A stretch of DNA of 64,000 nt from SKLM01 sp964542755 (lineage in GTDB: Bacteria; Chloroflexota; Anaerolineae; B4-G1), in contig CAZIWL010000004.1 of assembly GCA_964542755.1 (NCBI GenBank), positions 21,483 through 85,482 on the forward strand, written 5' to 3'. Shown here piece after piece: positions 16,742 to 24,476 of the stretch. The notes beneath the pieces were generated by a model. It did no database searches. It was given only the letters and a program-made list of their open reading frames with translations, and was not told the origin of the DNA. Position numbers and translations under genes: made by a program. Within the stretch, counting starts at the first letter, position 1; every line of letters starts with the position of its first letter.

Positions 16742-17374
16742 ATGAAGACGGCGATGGTCTGGGGAGCGAGCGGGGGTATTGGGACGGCACTTGTGGAGCA
16801 ACTCGCGGCTAGGGATTGGAAGGTCATCGCCCTGGCCCGTGTTCCTGAAGAGGTGACCGACCGAGCCACCGAAGTGATCGAGATGGACGTGGCGGACGCC
16901 GAAAGTGTGCGCCTTGCCGTGGAGCAGGTCAGCGAGCTGGTCGACAATGTTGACCTTTGGATCTACGCGGCAGGCGATATCCTCTCGCAGAAAGTGGTAG
17001 ACATGGCGCCTGGGGATTGGGCGCAAATCCTCAACGCCAATCTGACAGGGGCCTACCTCGCGGCGCATTTCAGTCTTCCGTTGCTGGGCAACGACGCTCA
17101 CTTGGTCTTCCTGGGTGGCGTCAGCGAACGGTTGCGCCTGCCAGGGCTGGGAGCCTATGCGTCGGCCAAGGCTGGCCTTGAGGCCTTTGCCGACGTGCTC
17201 CGAAAGGAGGAGCGTGGGCGCCGTGTGACAGTCGTCAGACCGAAGGCAGTGGATACGGACCTCTGGGAGAAAGTACCGTTCTCGGTACCGCGGGGGGCTG
17301 TGGAGCCGAAGGCCCTCGCGGAGCGCGTGCTGGAGGCTCATGAGGAGGGCGAGAGCGGAGTGCTTGACCTCTAA
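16742..17374 (+). CDS. Short-chain dehydrogenase/reductase
   Basis: A 210-residue NAD(P)-dependent SDR. The nucleotide-binding glycine motif is WGASGGIGTAL (residues 7-17), LNANLTGAYLA carries the structural Asn, and AYASAKAGLEAF carries the catalytic Tyr-x-x-x-Lys. Length is short for the family because the C-terminal substrate loop is reduced. ATG at 16742 is preferred: GGGAGG lies 6 nt upstream. The substrate is unknown. It stands alone, with about 400 bases free downstream. Confidence 0.85.
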   Translation: MKTAMVWGASGGIGTALVEQLAARDWKVIALARVPEEVTDRATEVIEMDVADAESVRLAVEQVSELVDNVDLWIYAAGDILSQKVVDMAPGDWAQILNANLTGAYLAAHFSLPLLGNDAHLVFLGGVSERLRLPGLGAYASAKAGLEAFADVLRKEERGRRVTVVRPKAVDTDLWEKVPFSVPRGAVEPKALAERVLEAHEEGESGVLDL

Positions 17375-17550
17375 TCGGATGGTTTCCCCCGTTCCGGCGT
17401 TGGCTAGAGTCCGGACGTGGGGCACGTCGCAGCCAGAAGGACCACGCCCAAGCACCTCCACGCTTGGGGCGTACGTGCATCATCGCCCTTGCTGTCCAGC
17501 CTATGTGAGGAGGTAAGTCTTGATCGAAGGATGGTGCGGGCGACTCTCCT

Positions 17551-17579
17551 TTGACGCACCCTTCCTTTGCTGATACAAT
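17551..17579 (+). promoter_or_regulatory. Promoter upstream of the photolyase run
   Basis: TTGACG (17551-17556), 17 nt, TACAAT (17574-17579). A start near 17586 leaves a leader of roughly 200 nt. The rest of the 400-base gap (17375-17795) shows no gene I recognise. Confidence 0.6.
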
Positions 17580-17795
17580 CCTCAGACGCTCAGCGCCGAT
17601 GGGGCGTGGCGATATTCCTCTCTTGCCAACGGGCACCCATCGCCATGGGTTCCCACCAAGAGCCGCCGCTGGCCCATCGGCCCGCTGGTTCAGAGACGGA
17701 GGCGCTTTCAGACACCAGACGACACGAGTACAGTGGCATCTCCGCTAGGATCGAAGTTCTCAGGGTGATCTAGCTTGAGGAGGGACGGCCGAGTC

Positions 17796-19364
17796 GTGGA
17801 GGAGGACGTGCAACAACCCGTTCGAAACCTGGTGGTTGTCCTTGGGGATCAACTCGACTTGAACTCGGCGGCGTTCGACGGTTTTGACAGCCGGCTTGAC
17901 GTCGTCTGGATGGCCGAGGTGCCTCAAGAGGCCGAGCATGTCTGGTCCACGAAACCGCACATAGCCGTGTTCCTCAGCGGGATGCGGCATTTCCGGGACC
18001 GACTGATAGGCGACGGGGAGGACTCGGTCACGATCGACTACACGGAGATGGACGATCCGACCAATCGCGGAAGCCTCGCATCCGAGCTGCGGCGGGCCAT
18101 CAAGGCGTGGAGGCCTGAGAAGGTCATTGTCGTGCGTCCTGGCGAGTGGCGCGTTCAGGAAGCCCTTCAAGAGGCGAGCGATGCCGAGGGGGCGCCCTTT
18201 GCGATCCGCCCGGATAGGCATTTCCTCTGCTCCACCGAAGACTTCGGGACCTTCGCCGAGGGTAGAAAGCGCCTGATCATGGAGCATTTCTACCGTACCA
18301 TGCGGCGCCGCAGCGGTGTCCTGATGGAAGACGATGACCCGGTAGGCGAATCGTGGAACTATGATGACCAGAATCGGCAAAGCTTCGGCACGGAGGGCCC
18401 TGGGCAGGTACTGGCTCCGAAGGAGTTCCCCCCGGACGAGGTCACTCAGAAAGTGCTCAGGCTGGTGGAGAGGCTTTTTGGGGATCACCCGGGTGATCTG
18501 ACACACTTTGACTGGCCGGTCACGCCTGAGGACGCATCAGAGGCTCTCGAGGACTTCGTGGAGCAGCGACTAACGTGTTTTGGCCGCTTCCAGGACGCCA
18601 TGTGGGCCGATGAACCGTATCTCTACCACTCGCGGCTGTCCTCTGCCCTCAACCTCAAGCTGCTGGATCCCCGAGACGCGCTGAAGGCCGCGGAAGATGC
18701 TTATCAAAATGGCGTGGCACCCCTCAACGGGGTCGAGGGATTCATACGGCAGATTCTGGGGTGGCGCGAGTTCGTGCGGGGCGTCTACTGGCTGCATATG
18801 CCGGACTACATCGAGCGGAATGAACTCGGCGCGGACGCGCCGCTGCCCGCGTTCTATTGGAGCGGCGAGACGGACATGGTCTGCCTGCGTCAGTGCATCA
18901 ATCAGACCATGCGGTACGGCTACGCCCATCATATTCAGCGTCTGATGGTGACGGGACTCTTCGCACTCCTGTTGGGCGTCGAGCCGAGGCGGGTGCACGA
19001 GTGGTATCTCGCCGTTTACGTCGACGCGGTCGAGTGGGTGGAGCTGCCGAACACCCTGGGGATGTCCCAGTTCGCCGACGGAGGCGTGATGGCGACCAAG
19101 CCGTATTGCGCCAGCGGTCGGTACATTGACCGCATGAGCAACTACTGCGCTGACTGCCAGTACGATCCGTCGCGGCGGGTCGGTGAGGAGGCGTGCCCCT
19201 TCAGCACGCTCTACTGGGATTTCTTGATGCGCCATCGGGAGCGGCTCAGCGGAAACCCCCGGATGGGCCTTCAGTTGCATAATCTCAAGAGGCTGGATGG
19301 GGAGGCCCGACAGTCGATTCGCCAGCAGGCCGGCTGCATACGCGACCGGATTCTGGCGAGCTGA
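17796..19364 (+). CDS. phrB: FeS-BCP family photolyase, prokaryotic (6-4) type
   Basis: Light-driven repair of (6-4) photoproducts using FAD and an iron-sulfur cluster. The N terminus reads LVVVLGDQLDL as in PhrB of Agrobacterium. The FAD domain follows from about residue 270. YGYAHHIQRLMVTG carries the His-His pair of the (6-4) active site. The [4Fe-4S] cysteines are probably one of those in CLRQC plus those in NYCADC and EEACPF. Length (about 520) is normal. The start is uncertain: TTG at 17775, GTG at 17796 (GGAGGG 11 nt upstream, chosen) or GTG at 17808. A class II photolyase follows after 9 nt, so both repair enzymes are likely co-expressed. Confidence 0.92.
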   Translation: MEEDVQQPVRNLVVVLGDQLDLNSAAFDGFDSRLDVVWMAEVPQEAEHVWSTKPHIAVFLSGMRHFRDRLIGDGEDSVTIDYTEMDDPTNRGSLASELRRAIKAWRPEKVIVVRPGEWRVQEALQEASDAEGAPFAIRPDRHFLCSTEDFGTFAEGRKRLIMEHFYRTMRRRSGVLMEDDDPVGESWNYDDQNRQSFGTEGPGQVLAPKEFPPDEVTQKVLRLVERLFGDHPGDLTHFDWPVTPEDASEALEDFVEQRLTCFGRFQDAMWADEPYLYHSRLSSALNLKLLDPRDALKAAEDAYQNGVAPLNGVEGFIRQILGWREFVRGVYWLHMPDYIERNELGADAPLPAFYWSGETDMVCLRQCINQTMRYGYAHHIQRLMVTGLFALLLGVEPRRVHEWYLAVYVDAVEWVELPNTLGMSQFADGGVMATKPYCASGRYIDRMSNYCADCQYDPSRRVGEEACPFSTLYWDFLMRHRERLSGNPRMGLQLHNLKRLDGEARQSIRQQAGCIRDRILAS

Positions 19365-19373
19365 GGAGGTGGA

Positions 19374-20762
19374 ATGATCCACGGCGAGCGTGTGCAGACT
19401 CTCAACGATCGTGAGGCCCGCGGCGACGGCTCGTACGTGCTCTACTGGATGCAGCGGGCGCAGCGGTCCGCAAGCAACCACGCCCTGGAGTTCGCGATTC
19501 GGGAGGCTAACCGAAGAGAGTTGCCGCTGCTGACGGTGTTCGGCATCACGCAGCGCTTCCCGGACGCGAACGCGCGCTCGTACGCCTTCATGCTCGAGGG
19601 ACTGCGGGAGACGAAAGAGGCCCTGGCGAAGCGCGGCATTCTCCTGGAGGTCCGCCTGGAGCCGCCGGTTGAGGCCGTCCGTGACACGGCAAACGCCGCC
19701 GCCATGGTGGTGGTCGACCGAGGGTATCTGCGTGTCGAAAGGCGCTGGAGAGAGCGGGTGGCGCGACGCGTCGCCTGCCCCCTGGTGCAGGTTGAGACCG
19801 ACGTCGTTGTGCCCGTTGAGACGGCATCTCCAAAGGAGGAATACGCAGCGTACACGATCCGCCCGAAGATCCACGATCATCTCGACTCGTTTCTCAGCCC
19901 TCTTCAGGAGACGGAGCTCGAGCGAGGCACGTTGGACATGGTGGACTGCGGGCTGGCGCTGGAGGACGTCGAGGCCCTTCTCGAGAGGATGCGCGTCAAC
20001 CGCGGCGCCACATGGGTCGACGCTTTCCAGGGCGGAGCGACCGAAGCCCACAGACTGCTGGATACGTTCATCGAAAAGAAGCTTGACAGGTACGACGAAG
20101 AACGAAACGACCCCAGTCAGGACTACCTCTCGCATATGAGTCCTTATCTCCACTTCGGACAGATTTCGCCGCTTGAGGTCGCCCTCCGGGTCCGGCACGC
20201 TGAGAGGGCCGGACAGGAGAACAGGGACGCGTATCTAGAAGAGCTGATTGTCCGCCGCGAACTGAGCATGAACTTCTGTCTGTACAATCCCAACTATGAC
20301 TCGCTGGATGGGCTCCCGGACTGGGCCCGGGAGACGCTCCAAGAGCATGCCGGCGATGGACGGGCGCACGTCTACGACATGGAGTCGTTCGAGAGCGCGG
20401 CGACGCACGATCCGTATTGGAATGCGGCCCAACGACAGATGGTGCTCACCGGTAAGATGCACGGCTATATGCGCATGTACTGGGGCAAGAAGATCCTGGA
20501 GTGGACGCCAAATCCAGAGATTGCCATGCGAGTGGCCCTGGAGCTCAACAACCGGTATGAGCTGGACGGTCGAGATCCGAACGGGTATGCGGGTGTCTCT
20601 TGGTGCCTTGGGAAGCACGATCGAGCCTGGGCTGAGCGAGAGGTGTATGGGAAAGTGCGGTACATGAGCGCAAGCGGCCTGGAGAGGAAGTTCGACATTG
20701 AGGCCTACGTGCGTAAGATAGATGAGCTGAGGGCGTCAGACACCCCGGGAGGGAGCACTTGA
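19374..20762 (+). CDS. Class II CPD photolyase
   Basis: A 462-residue FAD photolyase that reverts cyclobutane pyrimidine dimers with blue light. Class II features are clear: YVLYWMQRAQRSASNHALEFA near residue 22, SHMSPYLHFGQISPLEVAL, ELIVRRELSMNFCLYNPNYD, and the C-terminal THDPYWNAAQRQMVLTGK followed by HGYMRMYWGKKILEW. No extra domain is present. The stop overlaps the start of the next gene by 4 nt, indicating translational coupling. Paired with the FeS (6-4) enzyme it covers both main UV lesions, which suggests a light-exposed habitat. Confidence 0.95.
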   Translation: MIHGERVQTLNDREARGDGSYVLYWMQRAQRSASNHALEFAIREANRRELPLLTVFGITQRFPDANARSYAFMLEGLRETKEALAKRGILLEVRLEPPVEAVRDTANAAAMVVVDRGYLRVERRWRERVARRVACPLVQVETDVVVPVETASPKEEYAAYTIRPKIHDHLDSFLSPLQETELERGTLDMVDCGLALEDVEALLERMRVNRGATWVDAFQGGATEAHRLLDTFIEKKLDRYDEERNDPSQDYLSHMSPYLHFGQISPLEVALRVRHAERAGQENRDAYLEELIVRRELSMNFCLYNPNYDSLDGLPDWARETLQEHAGDGRAHVYDMESFESAATHDPYWNAAQRQMVLTGKMHGYMRMYWGKKILEWTPNPEIAMRVALELNNRYELDGRDPNGYAGVSWCLGKHDRAWAEREVYGKVRYMSASGLERKFDIEAYVRKIDELRASDTPGGST

Positions 20763-21214
20763 AAGAAAAAGCGTCTGTTGAGACAGCCCTGCGCGGTCTA
20801 TTCGCCCGGCAGGGGCTGGCAGCGCTGGCCACGACCGAAGCTGACGGTCAACCCTATGCCAACCTCATGGCGTTCGCCGCGACCGAGGATCTGATGAGTC
20901 TCATGATGATGACAGGCCGATCGACCCGTAAGTACGACAATCTTTGCTCGGATCCCAGGGTCGCGCTGCTCATCGACGATCGGTCACACGATCCCTCGGA
21001 TATCCATCAAGCGATGGCTGTGACGGTCCTGGGACGCGCCAGAGAAGTGCCAAAGGAGGAACGAGGCGAGTTGTTGGCTCTCTATCTGCGGAAGCATCCG
21101 CACCTCAAGGAGTTCGCCTCCTCGCCCTCTATCGCCCTGTTCGAAGTTGCTGTACGAAGCTACTACCTGGTGCGCCGTTTCCAGGAGGTCACTGAGCTTC
21201 ACGTGCAACGATGA
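20759..21214 (+). CDS. Pyridoxamine 5'-phosphate oxidase-related flavin-binding protein
   Basis: A 151-residue split-barrel protein. The pattern LAALATTEADGQPYANLMAFA, followed by RKYDNLCSDPRVALLIDDR, is typical of the PPOX/HugZ-like FMN or heme or F420 binding group. The catalytic task cannot be told. It starts with TTG inside the photolyase stop and ends in the ATG of the following PEP-utilizing enzyme, so it is firmly inside this run. A supply or recycling role for flavin in photolyases is speculation from position only. Confidence 0.8.
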   Translation: MKEKASVETALRGLFARQGLAALATTEADGQPYANLMAFAATEDLMSLMMMTGRSTRKYDNLCSDPRVALLIDDRSHDPSDIHQAMAVTVLGRAREVPKEERGELLALYLRKHPHLKEFASSPSIALFEVAVRSYYLVRRFQEVTELHVQR

Positions 21215-23433
21215 TGCTAGTACTTCCCCTCTCGCAGGTCAAAGGAATGGACCAGGTGGAGGTCGGAGGGAAGTGCCGCGCCCTGGCGCAGATGTGGGGG
21301 CGCGGGATTCCCGTGCCGGAGACCGTATGCATCCCGACGGAGGCGTACGCACGCTATGTGCGTGCCACGGGGCTCCGCGAGCGCATCCAGCTGGAGTTGA
21401 GCCGGAAGGACTTCGCGGATATGCGCTGGGAGGAGTTATGGGATGCAGCCCTGCGGATCCGGAACATGTTCCTTAAGACGGACATGCCTGATGACCTGCG
21501 GCGCGAGCTGTTCGAGGAACTTACGAAGCGGTTCGGCGAGAGCCCGGTGGTGGTCCGCTCCTCGGCCCCAGGTGAAGACTCGGCGGAGGTTTCCTTCGCT
21601 GGTCTCCACGAATCGTTCGTGAACGTCACGGGGATACCGGCCGTTCTCGAGCACGTGCGATTGGTGTGGTCGTCCCTGTGGTCGGATGCAGCCCTTCTAT
21701 ATCGTCGAGACCTGGGCTTGGAGGTCACCAAGAGCACGATGGCCGTCGCGGTGCAGGAGCTGGTGCGGGGCGCTCGTTCGGGCGTGGCGTTCAGCCGGAG
21801 CCCAAACGACGACGCTCAAGCGGTGGTAGAGTCCGTCTACGGGCTGAACCAGGGTCTGGTTGACGGCACCGTGGAGCCCGACCGATGGATCCTAAATCGC
21901 GAGAGCGGACGAGTGCTCCATCACGTGGCCGCGGCGAGGGAGGAGCGGATGGTGGCCGGTGACACGGGCGTGGTCCTCGAGCCGCTGCCCGAACCTCTCT
22001 CAGCCCGGCCTCCTCTGTCGGCGGAAGAGGTAGAACAGGTCTTCCAGCACGCCAGGAAGCTGGAGACGGCTTTTGGACGGCCGCAGGACGTCGAGTGGAC
22101 CTGGGGGAAGGAAGGCCTGGTTGTGCTGCAGTCCCGGCCGGTGACGACCCCGGCCGGCAGTGAGTCCGATGATGGACGACGCTGGTACCTGAGTCTGAGG
22201 CGGAGCTTCGACAATCTGGCGTCGCTGCGCGAGAGGATCGAGGGGGAGCTGATCCCAGGCATGATCGAGGAGGCGGACGCTCTCGCCGCGGAGGCCGTGG
22301 AGGGACTCTCCGACGCGCGGTTGTCAGACGAGATCGAGCACCGCCTGGAGATCTACGAGCAGTGGGTGGACGTCTACTGGGAGACGTTCATTCCCTTCGC
22401 CCACGGCATCAGGTTGTTCGGACAGGTCTACAACGACGCGGTGCGCCCCGACGATCCCTATGCGTTCCTAGATCTCCTTGCAGGCACCGATATGGCGAGT
22501 CTGGCGAGGAATGAGACCTTGGGGACGTTGGCGTCCATGGTACGCGGGGACGCAGAGCTGCGGGAGGCATTGGAGGAGGGGGCGCCACCTGCGGATCTCG
22601 AAAGGATCAACGAGGCGTTCTCCGAGCACGTCCGCAGCTTCGTGGATGAGTTTGGTGACTTGTCCTGCCCGATGACGGGGAGCGGCACGTGTGACGGCCC
22701 GCCCGACAGCCTCGTGCGAGTTTTGCTTGAGATGGCGGAGCATGAGCCCCGGCGAACACGTACCCGGCAGCGGGATCGGGAGGCCATGGAGGCCGCGTAC
22801 CTGGATCACTTCTCCGGGGAGGAACGCACCCGGGCGGCTGAGCTTCTCGATCTGGCCCGCACGAGCTACAGGCTGCGGGACGACGACAACATCTATCTAG
22901 GTAGGATCGAGGCTCAGGTGGAGGTCGCAGTTGAGGTGGGACTGCGTCGTCTGTCGGACCGCAACAGACTGGCTACCGAAGACCTGAGCCGAGGAGATGT
23001 GGCGCGAGCTCTCTCCGATCCTGACTTCGTGCCGGACGAGGCCGGTGACGAGGAACCGGTGGGCGATATGGTCGTGCAGGCGCGTCAGATCGTGGGACAG
23101 CCGGCAGGACCGGGGCTCGCGCAGGGTCGGGCTCGAGTCATCAAGTCTGCGTCAGACTTGACGACCTTCGAGCACGGTGAGGTTCTCATTTGCGATGCGG
23201 TGGACCCCAACATGACCTTCGTGGTGCCTCTGGCAAGCGCGGTCGTTGAGCGGCGGGGCGGCATGCTCATCCACGGAGCAATCATCGCAAGGGAGTACGG
23301 ACTGCCCTGTGTGACGGGCGTCCCAGATGCCACAGAGCGCATTCAGACTGGGGACCTGGTGACGGTCGATGGGTACCTGGGCATCATCACCATTGCAAAG
23401 AGGGGCCAACCCTCAGACGCGAAGGATCGCTGA
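21211..23433 (+). CDS. PEP-utilizing enzyme (PEP synthase / rifampin phosphotransferase-like)
   Basis: A 740-residue protein. Residues 1 to about 320 are a PPDK-type ATP-grasp domain (GGKCRALAQM near the start, VVVRSSAPGEDSAEVSFAGLHES, PQDVEWTWGKEGLVVLQSRPV). A long helical middle part follows. The C-terminal phosphohistidine swivel domain carries GGMLIHGAIIAREYGLP, with the acceptor His near residue 687. The PEP-binding TIM barrel of genuine PEP synthase is missing. That layout matches rifampin phosphotransferases and related ATP-dependent dikinases acting on other small molecules. The substrate is unknown. The start codon overlaps the previous stop. Confidence 0.8.
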   Translation: MMLVLPLSQVKGMDQVEVGGKCRALAQMWGRGIPVPETVCIPTEAYARYVRATGLRERIQLELSRKDFADMRWEELWDAALRIRNMFLKTDMPDDLRRELFEELTKRFGESPVVVRSSAPGEDSAEVSFAGLHESFVNVTGIPAVLEHVRLVWSSLWSDAALLYRRDLGLEVTKSTMAVAVQELVRGARSGVAFSRSPNDDAQAVVESVYGLNQGLVDGTVEPDRWILNRESGRVLHHVAAAREERMVAGDTGVVLEPLPEPLSARPPLSAEEVEQVFQHARKLETAFGRPQDVEWTWGKEGLVVLQSRPVTTPAGSESDDGRRWYLSLRRSFDNLASLRERIEGELIPGMIEEADALAAEAVEGLSDARLSDEIEHRLEIYEQWVDVYWETFIPFAHGIRLFGQVYNDAVRPDDPYAFLDLLAGTDMASLARNETLGTLASMVRGDAELREALEEGAPPADLERINEAFSEHVRSFVDEFGDLSCPMTGSGTCDGPPDSLVRVLLEMAEHEPRRTRTRQRDREAMEAAYLDHFSGEERTRAAELLDLARTSYRLRDDDNIYLGRIEAQVEVAVEVGLRRLSDRNRLATEDLSRGDVARALSDPDFVPDEAGDEEPVGDMVVQARQIVGQPAGPGLAQGRARVIKSASDLTTFEHGEVLICDAVDPNMTFVVPLASAVVERRGGMLIHGAIIAREYGLPCVTGVPDATERIQTGDLVTVDGYLGIITIAKRGQPSDAKDR

Positions 23434-23450
23434 CAGCCACGGGAGGCGGC

Positions 23451-24476
23451 ATGGGGATCTCAGAGGCTTGGGCAGACGCCTGGATGCAGGTACAAGAGAT
23501 GGCGATCAACTTCTTGACGGCACTGCCGCAGATCACCTTGGCGCTGGTGGTGTTTGGTGTCTTCTACTTCGTGGCCAACTGGGTGAAAGCCTTTGTGCGG
23601 CGGGTGGCCCAGGCTGCGGAGCTGACGCCAGGGGCGGAGATGGTCCTGGCCCGACTGGCGCGTTGGCTGGTTGTTGTCGTAGGGCTCCTCATCGCGCTGA
23701 CGATCGCGGTGGAGAGCTTCGAACCGGGGCAACTCATCCAGCTTCTCGGCATCAGCAGCGTGGCCATAGGCTTCGCGTTCCACGACATTCTCCAGAACTT
23801 CCTGGCCGGTATTCTCCTCTTGCTGACCGAGCCATTCAAGATCGGCGACCAAATCATCGTCAACGATTTCGAGGGCACGGTGGAAAATGTGGAAACGCGG
23901 GCGACGACGCTGAAGACGTACGACGGGCGCCGGGTCGTCATCCCTAATGCCCACCTCTTCACGGAGTCCGTGATTGTCAACACAGCGTTTCCTGTCCGGC
24001 GGTCCGAGTATCGGGTGGGGATCGGCTACAGCGACGACATTGCCCAAGCGATGGGACTGATGTTGGACGTGATGGGTGAGGTCGAGGGCGTCCTCGAGCA
24101 TCCCGCGCCGGACGTGCTGGTGGCCGAGCTGGGTGACTTCAGCGTGAACATCCGCGCCCGGTGGTGGACGGATTCGGTGCGCTCCAATGTGCTCAAGATC
24201 CAGAGCGAGGTGATCGCCAGGATCAAGGAGCGCCTGATTGGGCACGGGATCGATCTGCCGTTCCCGACGCAGCAGTTGCTCTTCCACGATCAGACGGAGG
24301 AGACGGACGGCGATCGCACTCAACAGCGCGAAGGTTGGCCTGCAGGCGACCAGGCGGTACCCTCGTCGCGCACTGTCGCGGGTTCGCTGGGGCGCCTAGA
24401 GGACGTGCTGAAGACCCGTCCGGTGTCAGAGTCCCTGGTAGGTGGGCTCGCGGACGAGGAGACGGATGAGGCCTAG
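23451..24476 (+). CDS. MscS family mechanosensitive channel
   Basis: A 341-residue inner-membrane channel that opens on membrane tension to release osmolytes. Three hydrophobic helices lie in residues 20-125. The pore-lining helix and beta domain are seen in LGISSVAIGFAFHDILQNFLAGILLL and the KIGDQIIVNDFEGTVENVETRATTL segment, followed by VVIPNAHLF. The C-terminal 60 residues are hydrophilic and variable. The stop overlaps the next gene's start by 11 nt. It may be co-transcribed with the photolyase run, from which it is 17 nt apart. Confidence 0.92.
   Translation: MGISEAWADAWMQVQEMAINFLTALPQITLALVVFGVFYFVANWVKAFVRRVAQAAELTPGAEMVLARLARWLVVVVGLLIALTIAVESFEPGQLIQLLGISSVAIGFAFHDILQNFLAGILLLLTEPFKIGDQIIVNDFEGTVENVETRATTLKTYDGRRVVIPNAHLFTESVIVNTAFPVRRSEYRVGIGYSDDIAQAMGLMLDVMGEVEGVLEHPAPDVLVAELGDFSVNIRARWWTDSVRSNVLKIQSEVIARIKERLIGHGIDLPFPTQQLLFHDQTEETDGDRTQQREGWPAGDQAVPSSRTVAGSLGRLEDVLKTRPVSESLVGGLADEETDEA

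Noticed and set aside
18570..20198. 542-codon minus-strand open frame
   Set aside because: It lies opposite the two photolyases, whose motifs are continuous in the plus strand; high GC third positions keep the antisense frame open.
21211..23433. Genuine PEP synthase (ppsA)
   Set aside because: The PEP-binding barrel is absent; only the ATP-grasp and the phosphohistidine domain are present.
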